This document shows, in pieces, positions 1 through 6,196 of a stretch of DNA of 9,846 nt. The translations under genes were made by a program, and so were the position numbers. Source of the DNA: RGIG7300 sp045657645. GTDB lineage: Bacteria; Bacillota; Clostridia; Oscillospirales; CAG-272. Positions within the stretch are counted from its first letter, which is position 1. Each line of letters opens with the position of its first letter. The stretch lies in contig JAZOTL010000079.1 of assembly GCA_045657645.1 (NCBI GenBank), positions 1 through 9,846 on the forward strand, given 5' to 3'. The notes below the pieces were generated by a model that saw only the letters and a program-made list of their open reading frames with translations, searched no databases and was not told where the DNA came from.

Positions 1-113
1 CCGCCAATACGGAAGGTGGTATGCTTTTTCATCTCACAGTTTTCATAAACCGTGAGCACTCCGTCCTTAGTATAAGGACGGATATACTCTAAAAATTCGT
101 TATAAGAAGCCAT
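1..113 (-). CDS. murB: UDP-N-acetylenolpyruvoylglucosamine reductase, N-terminal fragment (cut by window edge)
   Basis: Only the first 37 codons lie in the window; the rest is off the left edge. The translation starts MASYNEFLEY and reaches the motif KKHTTFRIGG at residues 28-37. This is the hallmark opening of the FAD-binding domain of MurB (family form SKHTTFRIGGPAD). MurB is a cytoplasmic flavoenzyme that reduces UDP-GlcNAc-enolpyruvate to UDP-MurNAc with NADPH, the second committed step of peptidoglycan precursor synthesis. The start ATG at 113-111 is preceded by a GGAG ribosome binding site 8-9 nt upstream and lies 15 nt after the tyrS stop, so it is probably co-transcribed with tyrS. 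The poorly conserved leader before the KHTT motif encodes two strong tandem RNA hairpins (reported separately). The identification rests on one short but distinctive motif; the catalytic Ser and Glu are outside the window. Confidence 0.85.
   Translation of the reverse strand, partial: MASYNEFLEYIRPYTKDGVLTVYENCEMKKHTTFRIG
33..56 (-). other. Second 10-bp hairpin inside murB codons 20-27
   Basis: On the transcript strand CTCACGGTTT, loop ATGA, AAACTGTGAG form a 10-bp stem with nine Watson-Crick pairs and one G-U pair. It covers murB codons 20-27 and directly follows the first hairpin (3-nt spacer), so the two could stack. No T-run follows, which argues against a terminator. The next triplet on the transcript is an in-frame ATG (32-30), but no ribosome binding site at a usable distance precedes it. 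Confidence 0.65.
60..82 (-). other. Perfect 10-bp hairpin inside murB codons 11-18
   Basis: On the transcript strand TCCGTCCTTA, a 3-nt loop (TAC) and TAAGGACGGA form a perfect 10-bp stem. It lies wholly within coding sequence, about 30 nt after the murB start. No T-run follows, so it is not an intrinsic terminator. A second hairpin begins only 3 nt downstream. Function unknown; an effect on translation or mRNA stability is inference. Confidence 0.7.
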
Positions 114-128
114 CAGGCAACTCCTAAA

Positions 129-1352
129 TTATATTGTAAAGCGATGGAAGGTCTTTTTGCCCTTCTTAACGATAAGGCCATCACCTTCAAATGCGCTTGC
201 TTCGTACACCTTTGCAAAATCAGTAACTTTTTCATCACCAACGCTTACACCGCCCTGGGTGATAAGGCGTCTTGCTTCACCCTTGGAAGGACAAAGCTTG
301 GAAACTAAAAGCATATCTATAACGGAAATGCCACCGTCTGTAAAGTTATCAGAAGTAAGAACGGTTTTGGGCATATTTTCGATAGAACCGCCTGTGGAGA
401 AGAGTGCGCGGGAAGCTTCAAGAGCCTTGTTTGCCTCATCCTCGTTGTGAACAAGCTTTGTAAGCTCGTATGCAAGTACTTCCTTTGCAACGTTCAGCTG
501 GCTACCTTCAAGACCTTCATACTTCTTGATCTCATCAAGGGGAAGGAATGTAAGCATCTTAAGACACTTAATAACGTCAGCATCGCCAACGTTTCTCCAA
601 TACTGGAAGAAATCATAAGGAGAAGTCTTTTCGGGGTCAAGCCAAACTGCACCCTTTTCGGTCTTACCCATCTTCTTGCCTTCGCTGTTGGTAAGAAGCT
701 TAAAGGTCATACCGTACGCTTCCTTACCGCACTTACGACGAATAAGCTCAACACCACCGATGATATTGGACCACTGGTCATCACCGCCGAATTCAATTCT
801 ACAGCCGTAATCGTTAAAGAGCTTGTAGAAATCGTAGCTCTGCATAAGCATATAGTTGAATTCAAGGAAGGTAAGTCCCTTTTCCATTCTTGCCTTATAG
901 CACTCTGCAGAAAGCATTCTGTTTACACTAAAGTGAACACCAACGTCACGCAAGAAATCAACGTAATTAAGGTCCAGCAGCCAATCGCCGTTATCAACGA
1001 AAAGTGCCTTACCGTCGGATGTATCAATAAACTTCGCCATCTGCTTTTTGAAGCAATCTATATTATGCTTGATATCTTCTTTTGTAAGCATTTTACGCAT
1101 ATCGCTCTTACCGGAGGGGTCGCCGATCATACCTGTACCGCCGCCGAAAAGCGCAATAGGTCTATGACCTGCCATCTGCATATGCGCCATAATCTTCATC
1201 TGCATAAAGTGACCAACGTGAAGACTGTCTGCCGTAGGGTCAAAGCCTATGTAGAAGGTAACCTTTTCATTTTCAAGAAGCTTTGCGATAGCTTCCTCGT
1301 TTGTGGACTGCGCAAGCAATCCTCTTTCAACAAATTCCTGATAAACGTTCAT
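129..1352 (-). CDS. tyrS: Tyrosyl-tRNA synthetase
   Basis: Class I aminoacyl-tRNA synthetase that attaches tyrosine to tRNA-Tyr in the cytoplasm using ATP; 407 aa, close to the bacterial norm of about 400-425. The HIGH-type motif is HVGH (residues 45-48), the tyrosine pocket is marked by YMLMQSYDF (167-175) and GGDDQWSN (189-196), and the KMSKS-type loop is KMGKT (227-231) followed by EKGAVWLD. An S4 RNA-binding domain occupies about 341-400. The frame is open back to 1412, but that start would sit 38 nt inside recN. The ATG at 1352 gives the conserved TyrS N-terminus and has GAAAGGAT upstream, so I chose it. The gene begins 22 nt after recN. That gap is far too short for a T-box leader, so expression probably follows the upstream operon or an unseen promoter inside recN. 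Codons end in C or G (AAG, AAC, TTC) more often than in neighbouring argR or nadK, as expected for a highly expressed gene. Confidence 0.97.
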   Translation of the reverse strand: MNVYQEFVERGLLAQSTNEEAIAKLLENEKVTFYIGFDPTADSLHVGHFMQMKIMAHMQMAGHRPIALFGGGTGMIGDPSGKSDMRKMLTKEDIKHNIDCFKKQMAKFIDTSDGKALFVDNGDWLLDLNYVDFLRDVGVHFSVNRMLSAECYKARMEKGLTFLEFNYMLMQSYDFYKLFNDYGCRIEFGGDDQWSNIIGGVELIRRKCGKEAYGMTFKLLTNSEGKKMGKTEKGAVWLDPEKTSPYDFFQYWRNVGDADVIKCLKMLTFLPLDEIKKYEGLEGSQLNVAKEVLAYELTKLVHNEDEANKALEASRALFSTGGSIENMPKTVLTSDNFTDGGISVIDMLLVSKLCPSKGEARRLITQGGVSVGDEKVTDFAKVYEASAFEGDGLIVKKGKKTFHRFTI

Positions 1353-1360
1353 TTTTCTAT

Positions 1361-1368
1361 ATCCTTTC
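1361..1368 (-). promoter_or_regulatory. Ribosome binding site deciding the tyrS start
   Basis: GAAAGGAT on the transcript strand ends 8 nt before the ATG at 1352. It lies in the 22-nt recN-tyrS gap and supports this start over the longer reading frame that would overlap recN. Confidence 0.75.
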
Positions 1369-1374
1369 GTTTCT

Positions 1375-3051
1375 TTATCTGTTTTTAGCTTGTTCGATAA
1401 GTTCTTTTGCACTTGAAATAAGCTTATCGGTTATCTGAGCACCACCCATAATACGAGCGATCTCATTTATGTGCTCCCGGGAGTTCAAGGTGCGAACGCT
1501 TGTATTAGCGCGCCCATCAATCTCCTTCTTTTCTATATATAAGTGATTATCACAAGCAGATGCTACCTGAGCTGAATGGGTAACACATATTATCTGTGCA
1601 TCCCTTCCGCCTGCGCGGAGCTTAAAGCCCAGTTTTTGAGCCGTTCTGCCAGAAATACCCGTATCAATTTCATCATAAATAAGGGTTTGCGTGCCTTCCT
1701 TTTTGGCAAACACCGATTTCATAGAAAGCATAATTCTTGCAAGCTCACCGCCTGAAGCGATCTTTGCAAGGGGCTTCGGGGCTTCACCCTTATTTGTGCT
1801 TATAAGATACCTTATTTCATCACATCCCCGTGCATTTAGCTTACAAGGAGATATTTCTACGCAAAATCTTACCTTATCCATATCAAGGTAGATAAGTTCG
1901 GACATTACCTCATTTTCAAGAGTTGCGGCACCAAGTTTTCGGGCATCGCTTATCTTTTGAGCAAGCTGTGTTGCCTTTTCGGTAAGTGAAGCAATTTTTG
2001 ACTTACACTCCTTTGTAACAACGTCACTCAACTCTATCTCATCAAGAGAAGATTTTATCTTATCCCTGTGCTGCAACACCTCTGCAATATCAGCACCGTA
2101 CTTGCGTTCAAGACGGTTTATGAGATGAAGCCTTGATTCTATGATATCAAGAGCGGCTTCCGGGTTATCAATCTCTTCATCCTTAACAGATGCAACCCGT
2201 TCAGCCACATCCTGCAATTCCGAAAGTATCCTTTCAAGGCAGGCTATATCTTCTTTTGCACCTTCGTGTACATCAGCAAGGTTATCAATAGCTTTAAGCG
2301 CCATTTCAATAAGGGTTGAAGCACTTCCGCCTTTCGAGTTGTGATACAAAGCACGGTAAACAAGATTTACGTTCTTCGTTATCTTTTCTAGGTTTTTGAC
2401 CTTGATCTTTCTGTTTTCAAGCTCCTCTTCCTCGCCCACCTTTAATTTTGCGGAATCTATCTCAGAGAGCTGAAAACGATACATATCTATAAGCTGTTGC
2501 TTTTCCCTATCATCACAGATAAGGGAAGCCAGCTTCTTTTCTGTTTGTATAAGCTCATTATAAACAGCGATGTATTCCTGCATTTCAGGAATATCGCCTA
2601 TATAGCTGTCAAGCAAAGTTAGATGATTTTGCTCGTTCAAAAGACTTTGGTTATCGTGCTGCCCGTGGATATTAATAAGCGAAGGAATTACCTGCCTTAA
2701 AACAGAAACAGGCACCGTTCGCGTGTTAATTCTTGCTTTTGTTTTACCGTCGGCAGTTATATCACGCTGAACAAACAGTCCACCCTCTTCATCAAGCAAA
2801 ACACCTGCTTCTTCGCACATTGCCTTATTTGCAGGGCTAATATCTGTAAAATATGCTGAAACAGAGGCCTTATCCTCCCCAACACGAATTAAATCCTTTG
2901 TGTTACGGGAACCCATCAAAAGGGAGATAGAATCAATAATCATTGATTTACCTGCACCGGTTTCACCGGTTAAGGCATTAAAGCCGGGAGCAAACTCGAT
3001 ATCACAATCCTTTATGACCGCTATATTTGAAATATGAAGCGTTGATAGCAT
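1375..3051 (-). CDS. recN: DNA repair protein RecN (SMC-like ATPase)
   Basis: RecN is an SMC-family ATPase recruited early to DNA double-strand breaks, where it promotes end cohesion and RecA-dependent repair on the nucleoid. The 558-aa length matches the family (about 550-575). The N-terminal ATPase lobe has Walker A GETGAGKS (29-36) and a Q-loop region HGQHDNQ (129-135). The middle (about 155-380) is long, charged and heptad-like, consistent with the coiled coil. The C-terminal lobe has the ABC signature SGGELAR (433-439), Walker B LIYDEID (457-463) and the His-switch VTHSAQ (490-495). The start ATG at 3051 has an AGAAGGGA ribosome binding site overlapping the argR stop. The adjacent argR-recN pairing is the classic Gram-positive arrangement. 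I saw no LexA/DinR-type box in the short gap upstream, so any SOS control would act elsewhere. Confidence 0.97.
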   Translation of the reverse strand: MLSTLHISNIAVIKDCDIEFAPGFNALTGETGAGKSMIIDSISLLMGSRNTKDLIRVGEDKASVSAYFTDISPANKAMCEEAGVLLDEEGGLFVQRDITADGKTKARINTRTVPVSVLRQVIPSLINIHGQHDNQSLLNEQNHLTLLDSYIGDIPEMQEYIAVYNELIQTEKKLASLICDDREKQQLIDMYRFQLSEIDSAKLKVGEEEELENRKIKVKNLEKITKNVNLVYRALYHNSKGGSASTLIEMALKAIDNLADVHEGAKEDIACLERILSELQDVAERVASVKDEEIDNPEAALDIIESRLHLINRLERKYGADIAEVLQHRDKIKSSLDEIELSDVVTKECKSKIASLTEKATQLAQKISDARKLGAATLENEVMSELIYLDMDKVRFCVEISPCKLNARGCDEIRYLISTNKGEAPKPLAKIASGGELARIMLSMKSVFAKKEGTQTLIYDEIDTGISGRTAQKLGFKLRAGGRDAQIICVTHSAQVASACDNHLYIEKKEIDGRANTSVRTLNSREHINEIARIMGGAQITDKLISSAKELIEQAKNR

Positions 3052-3066
3052 ATCGCTTTTCCCTTC

Positions 3067-3522
3067 TTATTCAACATTCAGTATATTTTTAAATACCTCT
3101 GTGTATTCCTGCGCCTTTTCTTTTGTGCGCATCACAATAAAAATGGTATCATCACCTGCTATACTGCCCACAATCTCGTTCCAGCCAAGGGCATCAACCG
3201 CCGCCGCTGCCGCTTGGGCCATACCCGCAAGGGTTTTAAGAACTATCATATTTTCGGCATAGTCAACTGAAATAATAGTTTCTCTTACAATATACTGATA
3301 TTTTGATGAATACTTTTGAGAATCGTGAGTAGGCAGGGCGTATTTATAGGATGATACGCCAACCGCTACCTTTAAAAGCTTAAGCTCTCTTATATCTCTT
3401 GATACGGTAGCCTGTGTTACGTCATACCCTCTGTCTTTGAGATGTTCTATAAGTTCATCCTGGGTTTCGATATTATATGAGCTAATAATATCTATAATTT
3501 CACTTTGTCTTTTATATTTCAT
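3067..3522 (-). CDS. argR: Arginine repressor ArgR/AhrC
   Basis: Arginine-dependent transcription factor that represses arginine biosynthesis and, in Bacillus, activates catabolism; it acts as a hexamer binding ARG boxes. The 151-aa length is typical. The N-terminal winged helix-turn-helix contains TQATVSRDIREL (36-47), whose Ser-Arg pair contacts operator DNA in the family. The C-terminal oligomerisation and arginine-binding domain contains KTLAGMAQAAAAAVD (96-110) and GSIAGDDT (119-126), with the Asp pair that binds arginine. The ATG at 3522 has GAGGT 5 nt upstream and starts 14 nt after nadK. Its place between nadK and recN matches clostridial genomes. It could bind the ARG-box-like sequence at 8892-8909 in the divergent regulatory region, but that is inference. 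Confidence 0.96.
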   Translation of the reverse strand: MKYKRQSEIIDIISSYNIETQDELIEHLKDRGYDVTQATVSRDIRELKLLKVAVGVSSYKYALPTHDSQKYSSKYQYIVRETIISVDYAENMIVLKTLAGMAQAAAAAVDALGWNEIVGSIAGDDTIFIVMRTKEKAQEYTEVFKNILNVE

Positions 3523-3536
3523 TTCTACCTCACAAG

Positions 3537-4340
3537 TCAGTTCATTTTTTTAGCAAGCTTTTCATAAAAGCTTTCCTGCTTTAGCTTTAAAAGCTTGGTA
3601 GCTTTGTCCGAACGCTTTACCCTAACCGTTTGTCCACTTTCTATCTTTAAGTTTTGCGCACCGTCAACCGCAAGATATACGGGGGTTGCGCTATCATTAT
3701 CATTTCTTATCTCAAGGACGCAGTTATCATTAAATATAAGAGGTTTTGAAGTAAGAGAATGAGAACACACAGGAGTTACAAGCATACATTTTAAGCTTGG
3801 ATCAACTATCGGCCCTCCTGCCGCAAGAGAATATGCAGTTGAACCTGTAGGAGTTGCAATTATCAACCCATCGGCACGGTAATTTACCAAGGATTTATCA
3901 GAGCTTATGAGAGCAAGGGAGATCATCTTTGATATTGAACCGTTAGAAATAACAGCGTCATTTAAAGCATTGTGTACGCTTCCGTCAGGAGCTGTGATTT
4001 CAAGCATCATCCGTTCTTCAACGGTATAAATACCTTTAAAATAATTATCCAGCAGGCCTAATTCGGTAGGCTCTATTTCAGCCATATAACCAACGCGCCC
4101 CAAATTAACTCCAAGAATGGGGATATCACGCCTAACAGCACCGTGAGCCGCCCTCATAATAGAACCATCACCACCAAGAACAATGTATAAGTCAGAAACA
4201 GAGTCTATATATGGCCCCTCATTGCTATCGTATATAATTTCGGTTTCACAATCATATTTTTCCAAAAGAGCTATAAGCTTTTTTGTATTTTCGTAACCTA
4301 CATCCTTTATTTTGTTAGGAATTACCGTAATCTTTTTCAT
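3537..4340 (-). CDS. nadK: NAD kinase
   Basis: Phosphorylates NAD to NADP in the cytoplasm with ATP or polyphosphate, and is essential in most bacteria. The 267-aa length fits. The nucleotide-binding motif is GGDGS (56-60; most homologues have GGDGT), followed by the family's NDAVI (127-131) and the glycine-rich ATPTGSTAYSLAAGGPI (162-178). The aspartate that positions NAD phosphorylation lies in GGDGS, and VDG at 225-227 is the usual C-terminal motif. Its ATG overlaps the tlyA stop by one base (TAATG) and AAGG lies upstream inside tlyA, so translation is probably coupled. The tlyA-nadK-argR-recN order is a known clostridial arrangement; B. subtilis lacks nadK at this spot. Confidence 0.96.
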   Translation of the reverse strand: MKKITVIPNKIKDVGYENTKKLIALLEKYDCETEIIYDSNEGPYIDSVSDLYIVLGGDGSIMRAAHGAVRRDIPILGVNLGRVGYMAEIEPTELGLLDNYFKGIYTVEERMMLEITAPDGSVHNALNDAVISNGSISKMISLALISSDKSLVNYRADGLIIATPTGSTAYSLAAGGPIVDPSLKCMLVTPVCSHSLTSKPLIFNDNCVLEIRNDNDSATPVYLAVDGAQNLKIESGQTVRVKRSDKATKLLKLKQESFYEKLAKKMN

Positions 4341-5113
4341 TAGTTCAACCTTGAAATAAGAGTTTTGTTAAAGGTTATTTCCTTTTCACAGGTAAATTTA
4401 AAAAGTGAAATATATTCGGTATTACCGTCCCCCCCAGTAATGGGTGAAATGGTAATATCAATAAGCTCAAAGCCATTGGCGGCACAGCTTTGGCAAACCG
4501 TTTCAATTGCCGCAAGCCTTGCTTTTCTATCTTTTACTATCCCCTTTTTGCCAATTGCACTGCGACCGGCCTCAAACTGGGGTTTAATAAGTGAAACAAA
4601 ATAGCCGTTTGGTTTCATAACACTTGCTAAAGCGTTGTGAATATGCGTTTGCGAAATAAAGGAAACGTCCATTACCGCAATATCGCAGGGCTCCGAAATA
4701 ACATCAGGATTTAAAAGTCTTGCATTAAAATTCTCAATTGAAACAACCCTGGGATCATCCAAAAGTTTTTTCGCAAGCTGACCGGTTCCGCAATCAACGC
4801 TGAAAACCTTTGAGGCTCCGTTGATAAGCAGGCAGTCTGTAAACCCTCCGGTAGAAGCACCAACGTCTACACAAACACAACCCTCTACATTAAGCGAAAA
4901 TGATTTTAATGCGCCTTCAAGCTTTAGTCCTCCACGGCTCACATATGGATGAAGCTGCCCAATAACCTCAACGTTCATATTTTGGAGAACGTCAAAGGAA
5001 GGCTTTTTCAGTACCTTATTATCGCACAGAACAAGTCCTTCTTCTATAAGCTGCTTTGCTTCGTTTCGGCTTTTGGCAAGACCGTTAGTATACAGATAAA
5101 CGTCTGCCCTCAT
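4340..5113 (-). CDS. tlyA: TlyA-family rRNA 2'-O-methyltransferase (hemolysin A family)
   Basis: Predicted SAM-dependent RNA ribose methyltransferase. Characterised TlyA proteins modify 16S and/or 23S rRNA cytidines and influence capreomycin sensitivity. The 257-aa protein has an N-terminal S4 RNA-binding domain (about 1-60, opening MRADVYLYTNGLAKSR) and then an FtsJ/RrmJ-type Rossmann domain. The SAM-binding loop is VDVGASTGGFTD (82-93). A K-D-K-E catalytic tetrad can be read as K64 (RGGLK), D149 (MDVSF), K177 (LIKPQF) and E233 (GNTEY). The start overlaps the ispA stop by 4 nt (ATGA) with only a weak purine-rich binding site, suggesting translational coupling. A run of seven G lies in codons just before E233. 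The old label 'hemolysin' is not supported by the domain content. In many Firmicutes dxs separates ispA from this gene; here it does not. Confidence 0.94.
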   Translation of the reverse strand: MRADVYLYTNGLAKSRNEAKQLIEEGLVLCDNKVLKKPSFDVLQNMNVEVIGQLHPYVSRGGLKLEGALKSFSLNVEGCVCVDVGASTGGFTDCLLINGASKVFSVDCGTGQLAKKLLDDPRVVSIENFNARLLNPDVISEPCDIAVMDVSFISQTHIHNALASVMKPNGYFVSLIKPQFEAGRSAIGKKGIVKDRKARLAAIETVCQSCAANGFELIDITISPITGGDGNTEYISLFKFTCEKEITFNKTLISRLN

Positions 5114-5997
5114 TTTTTTCTGTCTAAAAGCATACGTGCAAAGTCTACAAGTATCTGACTGCCTTCATATTTTTCTACCGCGGCAATAGCATCCGCTGTA
5201 AGTTTTTTGGCATAGTCATATGCTTCATCTATACTCATAAAGCTAAGGAAGGTGGTTTTGTTCTGGTCTTCGTCACTTCCTATCGGCTTACCAAGAACGT
5301 TTACATCTCCGGATCTGTCAAGAATATCATCTATTATCTGGAACGCAAGTCCTATACCCTCGGCATACTTTTGCGCATCAAGATATCTTTGGTCATCATC
5401 GGCTATATTAGCGGCAATACAGCCAAGTAAAGCAGCGCATTTAATAAGACAGCCTGTTTTTTTGGAATGGAGATATAAAAGTGTTTCAAAATCAATCTCT
5501 TTATCCTCACTTAAAAGGTCTATCTGCTGACCTCCTACCATACCCATAGGGCCGGACATTGCTGTAAGAAGCTTAACACTTCTCAAAACATTTTCACAAG
5601 AAAGCTCATCATTGTTTGAAGCAATATCAAAAGCATATGTCAAAAGAGAATCACCGCAGAGCAATGCATTTGCTTCACCAAACTTAACGTGGTTTGTAGG
5701 CTTACCTCTTCTTAATTCATCATTATCCATACAAGGAAGATCATCATGAACAAGAGAATATGAATGTATACATTCAAGAGCGCAAGCGCCGGGCATAACC
5801 GCCTTATCTTCACCGCCGAAAAGTCTGCAAAACTCAAGAGCAAGGAAGGGGCGAACTCTCTTACCACCGCCAAGCACTCCATAGCGCATAGCCTCAAAAA
5901 GAACGGGATATTTATCATCATCTATTGAAAGGTAGGCACTAAGCGCATCTTCAACGAGCTGCGCGTTTTCCTCAATACGTATATTTATCTCACTCAT
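5110..5997 (-). CDS. ispA: Polyprenyl (farnesyl-type) diphosphate synthase
   Basis: Head-to-tail prenyltransferase that condenses IPP with DMAPP and GPP, feeding undecaprenyl phosphate and quinone synthesis in the cytoplasm. The 295-aa length matches bacterial FPP synthases. The first Asp-rich motif is DDLPCMDND (85-93), with the two-residue insertion typical of bacterial type II FPP synthases and followed by ELRRGKPTNH; the second is DDILD (223-227). GGKRVRP (44-50) is the diphosphate-binding segment. Tyr80, five residues before the first motif, fits a short-chain (C15) product, but product length is inference. The frame extends to an ATG at 6012, but that start would turn the AGGTGG binding site into codons; I chose the ATG at 5997. 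It overlaps the xseB stop by 8 nt and the tlyA start by 4 nt. Confidence 0.95.
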   Translation of the reverse strand: MSEINIRIEENAQLVEDALSAYLSIDDDKYPVLFEAMRYGVLGGGKRVRPFLALEFCRLFGGEDKAVMPGACALECIHSYSLVHDDLPCMDNDELRRGKPTNHVKFGEANALLCGDSLLTYAFDIASNNDELSCENVLRSVKLLTAMSGPMGMVGGQQIDLLSEDKEIDFETLLYLHSKKTGCLIKCAALLGCIAANIADDDQRYLDAQKYAEGIGLAFQIIDDILDRSGDVNVLGKPIGSDEDQNKTTFLSFMSIDEAYDYAKKLTADAIAAVEKYEGSQILVDFARMLLDRKK

Positions 5998-6196
5998 CGC
6001 TATCCACCTCATTTTTAGTCAGTACGGTTATCTTTTTTTGTGCATCATCAAGAGCCTTACTGCAGTTTTTTACAAGCTTACATCCCTCTTCAAACAATGA
6101 AAGAGAGCTGTCAAGAGGAGCATCGCCCTTTTCCAGCAAGCGAACTATCTCTTCTAAGCGTTTAATATTTTCTTCAAATGTCATTTCTTTTGACAT
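5990..6196 (-). CDS. xseB: Exodeoxyribonuclease VII small subunit
   Basis: Small subunit of exonuclease VII, which degrades single-stranded DNA from both ends to oligonucleotides and takes part in mismatch repair and damage clean-up. The 68-aa helical protein shows the family pattern MTFEENIKRLEEIVRLLEKG (5-24), then LDSSLSLFEEGCKLV (29-43) and ALDDAQKKI (48-56). The frame stays open to 6235, but that would add 13 unconserved residues within xseA. The ATG at 6196 has a strong AAGGAG site 8 nt upstream. The gene overlaps the end of xseA by 23 nt and the ispA start by 8 nt. Its strong binding site is consistent with the need for several small subunits per large subunit. Confidence 0.94.
   Translation of the reverse strand: MSKEMTFEENIKRLEEIVRLLEKGDAPLDSSLSLFEEGCKLVKNCSKALDDAQKKITVLTKNEVDSDE
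6004..6009 (-). promoter_or_regulatory. Ribosome binding site deciding the ispA start
   Basis: AGGTGG on the transcript strand, 6 nt before the ATG at 5997, lies inside the end of xseB. It favours the shorter ispA product over the in-frame ATG at 6012. Confidence 0.7.

Noticed and set aside
33..82. The tandem hairpins considered as an intrinsic terminator between tyrS and murB
   Set aside because: They lie inside the murB reading frame, not in the gap, and no U-tract follows either stem on the transcript strand.
447..1388. A 313-codon open frame on the plus strand
   Set aside because: It is antisense to tyrS, which has all its catalytic motifs. The translated product is Cys/His/Leu-rich with no recognisable domain or ribosome binding site, so it is a shadow of tyrS codon bias.
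4419..4457. TATTACC ... GGTAATA inverted arms inside tlyA considered as a regulatory hairpin
   Set aside because: The arms are only 7 bp and are separated by about 24 nt within conserved coding sequence around the catalytic Glu. Protein constraint explains the sequence adequately.
4340..5113. Calling the TlyA-family gene a hemolysin or toxin
   Set aside because: The S4 plus FtsJ-like methyltransferase architecture with the K-D-K-E tetrad indicates an rRNA methyltransferase. The hemolysin name is historical.
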